DNA of 54,154 nucleotides, taken from NCBI GenBank assembly GCA_030039755.1, contig JASHUY010000093.1, positions 1 through 54,154 on the forward strand. The letters run 5' to 3'. Of this stretch, positions 1 through 7,663 are shown one piece after another. Position numbers and translations under genes: made by a program. Source of the stretch: Acidimicrobiales bacterium (lineage in GTDB: Bacteria > Actinomycetota > Acidimicrobiia > Acidimicrobiales > RAAP-2). The first letter of the stretch is position 1; each line of letters begins with the position of its first letter. Under the pieces are notes generated by a model. The model was given only the letters and a program-made list of their open reading frames with translations, was not told the origin of the DNA and did not search any database.

Positions 1-470
1 CGCGTGAGCCACTGGTCGATCCACTCACCGGTGATCTGGCGGGTGGCGACGTTCAGTCTGTTCCAGACGTTGATCGCCGCGATCGCAACCACCAACCCGG
101 CGAGCTGTGGCTCGGTGTAGTGCCGGGCAGCTTGCTCCCAGACCTCGTCGGGAACCGGGTCCGAGCGGTCGGCGAGCCGGGTGACGGCCTCGGTCAGCGC
201 CAGGGCGGCACGCTCGGCGTCGCTGAAGTACGGAGCCTCCCTCCAGGCTCCGACCATGAAGATTCGCTCGTCCGGCTCACCCGCTGCCTTCAGCTCACGC
301 GAGTGCATGTCCAGGCACACGCTGCAGCCGTTGATCTGGCTTGCGCGTGCCTCGATCAGGTACAGCGTGGTCTCGGGCACTCGAGCGCTCCGGGCGGCGG
401 TTCCGAGCTTCTGGAGCGCGTCCATCGCGCCAGGAACGGTCATCGCCGGGTTCTTCATCCGTGGTTGCAT
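1..470 (-). CDS. Carboxymuconolactone decarboxylase / AhpD-family protein (3' end cut by window edge)
   Basis: Reading leftward from an ATG at 470, the frame stays open for 156 codons to the window edge, so the C-terminus is missing. The protein carries the AhpD-type redox motif NGCSVCLDMH, with two cysteines two residues apart and a histidine after them, near residues 48-57. This is the signature of the carboxymuconolactone decarboxylase/alkylhydroperoxidase family, whose members reduce peroxides through the cysteine pair. A GGGAGGACC ribosome-binding site lies just upstream of the ATG. The gene is divergent from a sigma factor gene. AhpD/CMD-type proteins are the known partners of ECF41-type sigma factors, so it is probably the sigma factor's target. 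Family assignment is firm; the physiological substrate is unknown. Confidence 0.85.
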   Translation of the reverse strand, partial: MQPRMKNPAMTVPGAMDALQKLGTAARSARVPETTLYLIEARASQINGCSVCLDMHSRELKAAGEPDERIFMVGAWREAPYFSDAERAALALTEAVTRLADRSDPVPDEVWEQAARHYTEPQLAGLVVAIAAINVWNRLNVATRQITGEWIDQWLT

Positions 471-539
471 GATGGTCCTCCCGTGTGGTCGCGAGCGCCG
501 GTCACATCGACTGCGCCCGGCGGGTCTCGTTACTGGTAC

Positions 540-566
540 GACACGCGAGGACGGAGAAGTGTGACA
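540..566 (-). promoter_or_regulatory. Candidate ECF41-type promoter for the AhpD-like gene
   Basis: Read leftward, TGTCACA at 566-560 is followed after exactly 16 bases by TGTC at 543-540. The published ECF41 target promoter is, from memory, TGTCACA, 16 bases, CGTC, so the -35 box is perfect and the -10 box differs at one base. It points at the AhpD-like gene, whose start is about 70 bases downstream. The -35 box touches the start codon of the sigma gene on the other strand. Inference from a motif; no transcription data. Confidence 0.45.
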
Positions 567-1444
567 TGACCGACCAGCAGTGGCTCGTGGAACGGTTCGA
601 GGAGCACCGGCCCCGGCTCCGGGCCGTCGCCTACCGGATGCTCGGGTCGTTGACCGAGGCTGACGACGCAGTTCAGGATGCTTGGCTCCGGGTCAGCCGG
701 GCGGATACGAGCAACATCGAGAACATGGGGGGCTGGCTGACCACGATCGTCGCCCGCGTGGCGCTGAACATGCTGCGGTCGCGTACGGCTCGCCCACTGG
801 AGCTGCTCGACGTCCACCTCCCGGACCCGGTGATCGACCGCGCCGACGGTATGGACCCCGAGCACGAGGCGTTGCTGGCCGACTCGATCGGACTCGCCCT
901 TCTGGTGGTGTTGGACGCCCTCAGCCCGGCCGAGCGACTGGCATTCGTGCTCCATGACATGTTCGCCGTGCCGTTCGACGAGATCGCGGCCATCGTCGAC
1001 CGCTCCCCTGAGGCGACCCGTCAGCTCGCGAGCCGCGCTCGGCGGCGGGTGCAGGCCACGGCGCCGGTCCCCGACGCCGACCTCGACACCCAGTGGAGGG
1101 TGGTGGACGCATTCTTGGCGGCCGCCCGTGACGGTGACTTCGCGGCGCTCGTCGAGGTGCTCGACCCCGACGTCGTGCTGAGGGCCGACGCCGGGCTGAC
1201 CGGCCTCTCGCATTGCGTGCGGGGGGCGACCACGGTCGCGAGCCAGGCGAGCATGTGGGGGCGGATGCGCCTCGACCTCCGACGGGCGCTGGTCAACGGG
1301 GCAGCCGGAGTCGTCTCCGAGCGCGACGGCGAGCCGTTCTCGGTCGGCGCGTTCACGATCAAGAACGGCAAGATCGTGGAGTGCGACTTCTTGGTCGACC
1401 CGGAACGGGTGGCTCAGCTCGACCTCCAGTTGCTCCAGGATTGA
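566..1444 (+). CDS. ECF-family RNA polymerase sigma factor with SnoaL-like C-terminal domain (SigJ/ECF41-like)
   Basis: The 292-residue protein begins with sigma-70 region 2 (roughly residues 5-75, with YRMLGSLTEADDAVQDAWLR). Region 4 follows (about 110-165, LSPAERLAFVLHDMF then a helix-turn-helix). A further domain of about 110 residues (about 175-290) has the SnoaL-like pattern seen in SigJ/ECF41 factors, where it controls sigma activity in place of an anti-sigma factor. The ATG at 566 is chosen because the sigma fold begins directly after it. The frame is open further upstream, but that extension would cover the divergent promoter. The ECF41 tail motifs are only partly recognisable: VDPERV resembles the NPDKL motif, while a DGGGR-like motif is altered. 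The exact ECF group is therefore less certain than the general class. Confidence 0.85.
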   Translation: MTDQQWLVERFEEHRPRLRAVAYRMLGSLTEADDAVQDAWLRVSRADTSNIENMGGWLTTIVARVALNMLRSRTARPLELLDVHLPDPVIDRADGMDPEHEALLADSIGLALLVVLDALSPAERLAFVLHDMFAVPFDEIAAIVDRSPEATRQLASRARRRVQATAPVPDADLDTQWRVVDAFLAAARDGDFAALVEVLDPDVVLRADAGLTGLSHCVRGATTVASQASMWGRMRLDLRRALVNGAAGVVSERDGEPFSVGAFTIKNGKIVECDFLVDPERVAQLDLQLLQD

Positions 1445-1468
1445 TGCTCCAGGATCGATGCTCCAGGA
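1431..1468. repeat. 14-bp tandem repeat across the sigma gene stop codon
   Basis: The 10-base core TGCTCCAGGA occurs at 1431, 1445 and 1459, an exact 14-base period over three units. The first unit encodes the last residues of the sigma factor and the other two lie after the TGA stop. It could be replication slippage. It has no clear hairpin of its own. Confidence 0.8.
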
Positions 1469-1528
1469 TCGATCGGCGAAGCGCAACGTGGCGGACGCTC
1501 CGCCCACAAGGCCTGGATGGGCGCTCCG

Positions 1529-2992
1529 TCACGTCTCGCCCGCGTCGGCTTCGCCGCCCGCCGGCACGGGGTCGGCGGTGAAGGAGGAAGTGGGAGTGGG
1601 AGTGGAGGATGTCGTCGGGGCAGGGACCGCCTGCTGGGACTTGTAGTCCCGGACCGCCCTGTCGACCTGTGCGAGGAGGTCGGGCTGGAGCCGGTAGAGG
1701 TGCCTGCGGTCGTACCATCTGACGACGACCGTGCCGATGGCGAGCCAGATGAGCAGGCCGAGTCCCGCTGCGAGCGCGCCCCGCGTGAGACCGGCGTCCG
1801 CCTTCGCCCCGAAGTACATGATCGACCGCGTACCCGCGAGGACCTGGCGCAGCGGTTCGACGTTGCTGAGCGCGCGAAGGACCCCCGGGAGCGCTTCGAT
1901 CGGCACGGTCCCTCCCGCGGACGCGAGGCCTGCGTAGACGAACAGCAAGACGGCGATCAGCGGTCCGAAGGAGCCGGCCGCGGCGAACAGCACGATCGTT
2001 CCGATCCCGACGCTGGCCGCGCACAGCCACATGAACAACCAGAGAACAAGGGGATGCGGCGCGTCCATGCCCAGGCCCCAACCCGCGACGAGGAGCACCA
2101 GCGCGGTCAGCAGGCCCGCGAGCGGGGTGACGACGGCCCACTTGATGAGCAGCGTCTGCCATCTGTTGATGGGCAGGGGCTTACGCTGGCGCCATCGCGG
2201 CCCGATCTCACTGGTGGCGTAGCCGAGCGCCGAGTCGACGATGGAGTTGACGATCGTGGCGCCCAGGAACCCGCACATCAGGGTGAGCAGCGCCATGTAA
2301 AAGGCGCTCAGACCGAGGGCGGCGTTGTCCGGCAACGGACGGTACTGGGGGGTCGCCACGGTCACGGGACTGGTCAACAGCACCGCGGTCGCGCCCGTGC
2401 GCGAGCGGGCGGGAACCATCGCGCTCAGCCCACGCCCGATCTTGTGCGACGCCACGGCGAGAGCGTCCTGCAAGATGCCCGTCGCGAGACTCACGCCGAC
2501 GGTGCCGGCCCGCTCGTTGGTCAGGATCTCGACCTCTGGCACGGCGCCGACCGTCGCGTGTGCCGCCGGGACTCCTGCGGCGCTCAGGAGGGCGGTGGTG
2601 AAGTCGGGTGGGACGACGAGCGTCGCGTATGCGCCGTCGTCGCCCATAGCTCTCTCGGCTTGGCGCAGCGTCTCGACCGTGAGCTGCAGCTTGCCGGTGA
2701 CGGCTGGACTGGCCACGAGACCCTCCTCGACCTGGCGCCCGAGGTCGACGTGCCGCACCCCGATCGTGGCGCCCCGGTCCTCGTTCACGACCGCCACGGG
2801 CAGCCCTCGAAGGTGCGCGAGCGGGTCGACCACCGATCCGATGTACAGCGCCGTCATGGCAGAGACCACCACGGCCCCGACGACCATCGGGACCAGCCAG
2901 ACCGTCCCGACCCGCAGCAGGTGACGAGCACGAACCGGCATACGTGGGTCCGGTGTCCGCCGACCGATCGCCGGGGAGTCGGGAGAGTTCAC
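1529..2992 (-). CDS. YhgE/Pip-like (DUF3533-type) membrane protein
   Basis: The 487-residue protein has one membrane segment near residues 30-50 (WLVPMVVGAVVVSAMTALYI). A large extracytoplasmic stretch follows to about residue 220, beginning with the family-typical LPVAVVNEDRGA. Five or so membrane segments fill the C-terminal half, and the tail is rich in Pro, Thr and Ser. This layout is that of YhgE/Pip or ABC-2-type permease-like proteins, described as phage-infection or export-related factors. The start is a GTG preceded by GGGAGG. The gene converges on the sigma factor and is divergent from the sulfur-metabolism gene to its right. No ATPase partner is adjacent. The class is clear; the substrate is unknown. 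Confidence 0.75.
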   Translation of the reverse strand: MNSPDSPAIGRRTPDPRMPVRARHLLRVGTVWLVPMVVGAVVVSAMTALYIGSVVDPLAHLRGLPVAVVNEDRGATIGVRHVDLGRQVEEGLVASPAVTGKLQLTVETLRQAERAMGDDGAYATLVVPPDFTTALLSAAGVPAAHATVGAVPEVEILTNERAGTVGVSLATGILQDALAVASHKIGRGLSAMVPARSRTGATAVLLTSPVTVATPQYRPLPDNAALGLSAFYMALLTLMCGFLGATIVNSIVDSALGYATSEIGPRWRQRKPLPINRWQTLLIKWAVVTPLAGLLTALVLLVAGWGLGMDAPHPLVLWLFMWLCAASVGIGTIVLFAAAGSFGPLIAVLLFVYAGLASAGGTVPIEALPGVLRALSNVEPLRQVLAGTRSIMYFGAKADAGLTRGALAAGLGLLIWLAIGTVVVRWYDRRHLYRLQPDLLAQVDRAVRDYKSQQAVPAPTTSSTPTPTSSFTADPVPAGGEADAGET

Positions 2993-3015
2993 GGCAGCCT
3001 CCCACCGATTGCCGA

Positions 3016-3039
3016 GCTGAAACGACCGCTGAAGCGATC
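3016..3039. repeat. 12-bp imperfect direct repeat in a divergent promoter region
   Basis: The 174-base gap between the divergent membrane-protein gene and the metallo-beta-lactamase/rhodanese gene contains GCTGAAACGACC directly followed by GCTGAAGCGATC (10 of 12 bases shared). Tandem sites like this in a divergent spacer may be a regulator-binding site. No regulator gene is adjacent, and nothing else clear is visible in the gap. Confidence 0.35.
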
Positions 3040-3166
3040 ACAATAGAGAACGAGCACGCCCACCCGCTGGGTGGTCAGGGTCCACGTCGATTCCCTGGAA
3101 CAATGGGGTGGCGCAGGGGCTCGACGAGCCGTCCCGGTCGTCGCTCGACGGGCGAGGAGCCATTCC

Positions 3167-4906
3167 ATGATCTTCACGCAGCACTATCTGGCGTGCCTCT
3201 CACATGCGTCCTACCTCATCGCTGACGAGGCCACCGGGAGGGCGGTCGTCGTCGACCCTCGACGCGACATCGGGGTGTACCTCGAGGAGGCGGACGCGAG
3301 AGGTCTGCAGATCGAGCGGGTCGTCGAGACTCATCTCCATGCTGATTTCCTGTCCGGCCATCTCGAGCTCGCTGCAGCCACCGGCGCGGTGATCTCCTTC
3401 GGCGATGCCGCAAGACTCGACTTCCCCACCGAACCTCTGGCCCACGGCCGTCGAATCGAGCTGGGTGACGTCTGGCTCGAGATCCGCGCGACCCCTGGGC
3501 ACACCCCCGAATCGATCTGCGTGACGGTCTACGAGCACACCGGCGACCGCACGCCGTACGGGGTGCTGACTGGAGACACGCTCTTCGTCGGTGACGTCGG
3601 CCGACCCGACCTGCTCGCGTCCGCCGGAACGGGATTCGACGCCCGGACGCTCGGTCGCCTGCTCTACCGTTCGCTCCACGAGCAGCTCCTGACGCTCCCA
3701 GACGCGACGAGGGTCTTCCCGGCTCACGGCGCCGGATCCTCCTGTGGCAAACAGCTCTCGAGTGAGACCAGCTCGACCATCGGTGAGCAACGGCGTTCCA
3801 ACTACGCGCTGCAACCGATGACCGAGGACGAGTTCGTCGCCGCGGTGACCGAGGGTCAGCCGACCCGACCGGCCTACTTCACCTTCGACGCGCAGCGCAA
3901 CCGCCAGCAGCACCGGCTGCTGGACGAGACGGTCGTGCCCACCGAGATGGGGCTGGCAGAGGTCGTCGACGCGGTGGCCCGCGGCGCCGTTCCGCTCGAC
4001 ACCCGGGAACCGCCCGACTTCGCAGCCGGTCACCTCCGGGGAGCCATCAACGTCGGGCTTCTCGGCCGCTTCGCCGAGTGGGCGGGTGACGTCCTCGATC
4101 CCGACCGAGAGATCGTGCTCGTGGGTGATCCGTCCACTGCTCTCGAGAGCCGTGTCCGCCTGGCCCGCATCGGCTTCGACAAAGTGACCGGCTATCTCGG
4201 TGACCCCCGCCAACTCTTCATGGACCGTCCCGATCTCGTGGACTCCAGCTCGCGGGTCAGCATCGAGCAGCTCGCCGAGCTCGTCGGACTGGTGCCGAAC
4301 ATGCAGCTCGTCGATGTACGGAACCCAGGCGAGACGGCGGCAGGCACGCTGACCGGAGCGCGGCTGATTCCCCTCGCGGCGCTTGTCAGCTCACTCGACG
4401 AGCTGGAACGCGACGCTCCTGTGGTCGTCAACTGTGCCGGCGGTTACCGATCGATGGTCGCGGCAAGCCTGTTGCGCCACGCGGGGTTCTCCGACGTGTC
4501 GGATCTGATCGGCGGCTTCGGCGCGTGGGCAGCCGCTGGCCTCCCCGTCGTGAAGGGGGGAGCCGCACCGCAGGAGGCGGTCCAGGTCACGCCCGTCGCG
4601 GCCGAAGACCTGCTCAGCGCCGGCGCCGTGATGATCGACGTGCGCGAGAGCGAAGAGTGGTCAGCCGGCCATGCGCCTGGTGCCGTGCTCATCCCCATGA
4701 GCCAAGTCGAAGCCAAGGTCCATGAGATCCGGACCGGGAGTCCCGCGGTGATCGTGTGCCGCTCCGGGGGGCGGTCGAACACCATCACGCAACTCCTCGC
4801 GTCCCTCGGCATCGACGCCGTGAACTTGGCAGGAGGGATGCATGCGTGGGAGCAGGCCGGACTACCCGTCGTGACCGACGCCGGCGATCCTGGCCGCATC
4901 ATCTGA
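3167..4906 (+). CDS. Metallo-beta-lactamase-fold hydrolase fused to three rhodanese domains
   Basis: The 579-residue protein opens with a metallo-beta-lactamase domain (about 1-245). Its metal ligands are visible as THLHADFLSGH (H56, H58, D60, H65), TPGHTPES, GDTLFVGD and FPAHG, the arrangement of persulfide dioxygenase (ETHE1-like) and related enzymes. Three rhodanese modules follow. The first (about 260-355) has GDPS where the active-site Cys should be and is probably structural. The second (about 365-465) has Cys423 in CAGGYRS. The third (about 475-575) has Cys531 in CRSGGRS. The ATG at 3167 is preceded by GAGGAG and begins the MBL fold directly. The protein likely handles persulfides or polysulfides in the cytoplasm. 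Tandem rhodanese fusions are known; three modules is at the long end. Confidence 0.85.
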   Translation: MIFTQHYLACLSHASYLIADEATGRAVVVDPRRDIGVYLEEADARGLQIERVVETHLHADFLSGHLELAAATGAVISFGDAARLDFPTEPLAHGRRIELGDVWLEIRATPGHTPESICVTVYEHTGDRTPYGVLTGDTLFVGDVGRPDLLASAGTGFDARTLGRLLYRSLHEQLLTLPDATRVFPAHGAGSSCGKQLSSETSSTIGEQRRSNYALQPMTEDEFVAAVTEGQPTRPAYFTFDAQRNRQQHRLLDETVVPTEMGLAEVVDAVARGAVPLDTREPPDFAAGHLRGAINVGLLGRFAEWAGDVLDPDREIVLVGDPSTALESRVRLARIGFDKVTGYLGDPRQLFMDRPDLVDSSSRVSIEQLAELVGLVPNMQLVDVRNPGETAAGTLTGARLIPLAALVSSLDELERDAPVVVNCAGGYRSMVAASLLRHAGFSDVSDLIGGFGAWAAAGLPVVKGGAAPQEAVQVTPVAAEDLLSAGAVMIDVRESEEWSAGHAPGAVLIPMSQVEAKVHEIRTGSPAVIVCRSGGRSNTITQLLASLGIDAVNLAGGMHAWEQAGLPVVTDAGDPGRII

Positions 4907-6523
4907 GCCCGCGTATTGCGTGCCCGCGCCTGGAGGTTCGTATCCGGCCGGGTAGGTCGTCTGGCCGAGCACCCCGAGGCGTGCCCCACAAAGGAAGCGG
5001 AAGAACCCGCGATCGTCGCGCCCCATGAAGACCCCTGCGTTGCGCAGGCCGAGAAAGTCCATGAGCAGCACCGCGCCCGTGGGATCCCACTCCTCCACCC
5101 AGGTCAGAACGAAGAGCTCTTCACCGAGCTTCCACGTCGTCGAGTCACAGAGGTCAGAGCCCGCCTCGTCCGCCTTGCCGAGCACCTGGGCGCCGAAGCG
5201 GCGCGCATTGATGTAGACGTGCTCCATCGCAGTGCTGTCGCTGTACGCGGCGTACGCTCTCCGTCCGACGAGCTCACTGGAGAGCGCCGGAGGGGCCGCG
5301 CCCGAGCCGGCGATGGTGCACGGGTAGACGTCCTGACGCAAGTCGCTCTGCTCACCGAGCGTGATCGCGTTCTTGACGAGAAGCGCGCTCCCCGTCTGCG
5401 TGTTCAAGGCGAGGGAGGTCGCGACGCGGGTCCGGCCCCCGCCACGAAGCTCCGCGTGCATCATGTCGACGGAGAAGACGCCGTCGCGGAGCTCGACAGC
5501 ATCGTAGGGCGCCGCGACGGTGGAGCTCTCACCGGGTTCCCGCCAACTGACGTTCTCCGCCTCGAAGGCGTAGGTGATCGTCAGGCCGTCATCTCGCTCG
5601 AGTGGGATCTCCCTTCCGGCAAGCGACCCCGTAGAGGGCAGCCGGTTGTCCGACCACGCGAACCGCAGGTCGTACGGTGCCCTGGGGCGAGAGATCCTCG
5701 GCTGTAGCGACATGCTTCGAGAAGACCTGTTCATGCCCGGAGGCTGGCACCGGGGGGGATAGCTCGTTCGCCCGAGCATTCCGAGGCGCGCCCCGACGAC
5801 GAAATGGAAGAACCCTTGATCGTCCCCTCCCATGAACACGCCCGCGTTGCGGAGCCCCGCGAAGTCCATGAGCAGTACCGCTCCCACCGGGTTCCACTCC
5901 TGCACCCAGGTCAGGACGAAGAGCTCTTCGCCGAGCTTCCAGGTCGTGGAGTCGTCCATCTTGGCGCTCGAGAAGTCGAGATCACCGAGTGACTGCGTAC
6001 CGAGGCGCGACGGATTCAGGTAGAGGTGCTCGGCCGCGCCGCCTTTGGAGTACTCGGCGTACGCCCGGCCACCCACCAGCTCCGCGGAGAGCGCGGGGGC
6101 GCTCCCGCCTGAACCGGCGATCGTGCACGGGTAGATGTCCTGGCGGAAGTCGCGCCGTTCACCGAGCGTGACGGTGTTCCTGACGAGGATCGCACCTCCC
6201 AGCTGCGTGTTCAACGCAAGGGACGTCGCGACCCGCGTCGAGCTCCCGGACGGCGCCTCCGGATGCAGGAGGTCCACGGAGAAGACGCCGTCACGTAGCT
6301 CGACTGCGTCGTAGGACGCCTCGGTGAGCGACGTCTCGCCTGGTTCGTGCCAACGAACGGTCTTCTCCTCGAACGCGTAGGGAACCACCCGGCCGTCGTC
6401 GCGCTCGACTGCGATCTCCCTGCCGACGAGAGCACCCGTCGAAGGAAGCCTGTTCTCGGACCACGCGATACGGTCGTTGTAGGGTGCCCTCGGACGAAAG
6501 ATCCTTGGCTGCAACGACTCCAT
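4862..6523 (-). CDS. Tandem-duplicated MoaF-like protein
   Basis: One open frame of 553 residues contains two copies of the same roughly 270-residue protein: residues 1-270, and from Met271 (base 5713) to the end. Both share ENRLPSTG or DNRLPSTG, YDAVELRDGVFSVD, YPCTIAGSG, DSTTWKLGEELFVLTWV and GLRNAGVFMG. The order matches MoaF (molybdenum-cofactor-associated protein F), including the EHxYxN, TWKLGEEL and late FMG motifs of its C-terminal half. A single MoaF is about 260 residues, so this is a fused duplication with no stop between the copies. The ATG at 6523 has a strong GGAGAGGAGG site. Its last 45 bases overlap the end of the facing MBL/rhodanese gene. No other molybdenum-cofactor genes are nearby, so the role is open. 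Confidence 0.65.
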   Translation of the reverse strand: MESLQPRIFRPRAPYNDRIAWSENRLPSTGALVGREIAVERDDGRVVPYAFEEKTVRWHEPGETSLTEASYDAVELRDGVFSVDLLHPEAPSGSSTRVATSLALNTQLGGAILVRNTVTLGERRDFRQDIYPCTIAGSGGSAPALSAELVGGRAYAEYSKGGAAEHLYLNPSRLGTQSLGDLDFSSAKMDDSTTWKLGEELFVLTWVQEWNPVGAVLLMDFAGLRNAGVFMGGDDQGFFHFVVGARLGMLGRTSYPPRCQPPGMNRSSRSMSLQPRISRPRAPYDLRFAWSDNRLPSTGSLAGREIPLERDDGLTITYAFEAENVSWREPGESSTVAAPYDAVELRDGVFSVDMMHAELRGGGRTRVATSLALNTQTGSALLVKNAITLGEQSDLRQDVYPCTIAGSGAAPPALSSELVGRRAYAAYSDSTAMEHVYINARRFGAQVLGKADEAGSDLCDSTTWKLGEELFVLTWVEEWDPTGAVLLMDFLGLRNAGVFMGRDDRGFFRFLCGARLGVLGQTTYPAGYEPPGAGTQYAGSDDAARIAGVGHDG

Positions 6524-6760
6524 CAGGACGCCTCCTCTCCCGATCCGGGCGGCTCTGAACCCCTTCGAGCCGAGGTCTCTTCGGCGGGGACGCGAATCCC
6601 GGGCTCCGGGGCGGTCCGTCACGGAGGAGAAGGTTGCCAGAATGGCGGACATGCGGCCGGCCCCGGCGTTCACGACCCGGACGTCGACGCCTCCGGCGGG
6701 ATCGGTGCCGGACCCGGTCGAGAAGCGACCCCCATCGCTGAACGTTCGAAGTGGAGACGG

Positions 6761-7531
6761 ATGAGCTCGCAAGACGCCGAGCTCACTCGGCGTTTCTACG
6801 GCGCGTACCGGAACCCGCGGCTCGCCGTGTTGGAGGGGTTCCACCCTGCCCGGCACGCGCTCCGCTTCGGAGCACGCCTGGACGTGGCCGTCACCTACGA
6901 CCGGCAGAAACTGCTCAAGCTGGCCGAGCGCCTGGCTCCCGAGTGTCTCCCCGGAATCGAAGGAGTGCTGCAGGTCGTCACCCGGGAGCGCTTCACGCGC
7001 CTGTCGCAGCGAAGTCTTTCGAGCCCGCTGCTGTCGATCTGCGCGCGCCCTGACTACGACATGGTCGCGGTTCTCGCCGAGCGGGCGAAACCGATGGTTC
7101 ATCTCGATCGCCCGCGCAACCCGGGAAACGTCGGTGCCGTCGTCCGGGTGGCCGCGGCGTCCGACCTGGGGGCGGTCACGGTATCGGGCCAGGACCCCTG
7201 GTCGCCGGTCGCCATCCGCAGCGCGACCGGCCTGCAGTTCGCCGTGCCGGTGGCGAAGATGGAGTTGTCCACGTCGTGTGGTCGGCCGATCGTCGCGGTG
7301 GACCCCGACGGCGAGCCACTGGACACCGGCAGCCTTTCTCCCGACTCGATCCTCGTCGTGGGCGGCGAACGTCACGGACTGCCGGCGTGGATCCGGGAAG
7401 TGGCGCATCGATCTGTCGGCATCCCGATGAGATCCGGGGTGTCGAGCTTGAACCTCGCCACCGCCTTGGCGGCGGTGCTGTACTCCTGGAGGACCTCCGC
7501 CTTCGAGCGCGACGGGCGTTACCCGTGGTGA
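6761..7531 (+). CDS. TrmH/SpoU-family RNA 2'-O-methyltransferase
   Basis: The 256-residue protein shows the three SPOUT-class motifs in order: LDRPRNPGNVGAVVRVAAAS, then LVVGGERHGLP, then IPMRSGVSSLNLATALAA, which form the knotted S-adenosylmethionine site. It should methylate a ribose 2'-OH in tRNA or rRNA. The N-terminal 100 residues act as the substrate-recognition part in this family. The ATG at 6761 is chosen because GGAGACGG precedes it and the length fits; the frame is open further left but lacks family sequence. A 237-base spacer separates it from the divergent MoaF-like gene, and a hairpin follows it. The target nucleotide cannot be predicted. Confidence 0.85.
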   Translation: MSSQDAELTRRFYGAYRNPRLAVLEGFHPARHALRFGARLDVAVTYDRQKLLKLAERLAPECLPGIEGVLQVVTRERFTRLSQRSLSSPLLSICARPDYDMVAVLAERAKPMVHLDRPRNPGNVGAVVRVAAASDLGAVTVSGQDPWSPVAIRSATGLQFAVPVAKMELSTSCGRPIVAVDPDGEPLDTGSLSPDSILVVGGERHGLPAWIREVAHRSVGIPMRSGVSSLNLATALAAVLYSWRTSAFERDGRYPW

Positions 7532-7584
7532 GCCACCGCCCTCCGTGCCGTCGTCTGCGGCTATGAAGCCGTGAAGGACCACCC

Positions 7585-7625
7585 GACGCACGGGAACCGA
7601 TCCGGTTCCCGGAACCCGATGCGTC
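7585..7625 (+). terminator. Strong hairpin downstream of the methyltransferase gene
   Basis: GGGAACCG, a three-base loop, then CGGTTCCC form a perfect 8-bp stem at 7592-7610. This is enclosed by GACGCA (7585) and TGCGTC (ending 7625). The hairpin lies 54 bases past the stop codon. No T-run follows, which is common for GC-rich actinobacterial terminators. It could also be an RNA-stability element. Confidence 0.5.
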
Positions 7626-7663
7626 GACGGTCACGCCCTGGGTGACGGTCGTAGCCTCCCACC

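Noticed and set aside
1431-1468. CRISPR-like array
   Set aside because: Only three 14-base units with no spacers. A simple tandem repeat explains it, and no cas genes are present anywhere in the window.
1517-3046. A 509-codon open frame on the plus strand
   Set aside because: It is antisense to the YhgE/Pip-type gene, is rich in Arg, Asp and His, and has no membrane or domain pattern. The opposite strand encodes a coherent membrane protein.
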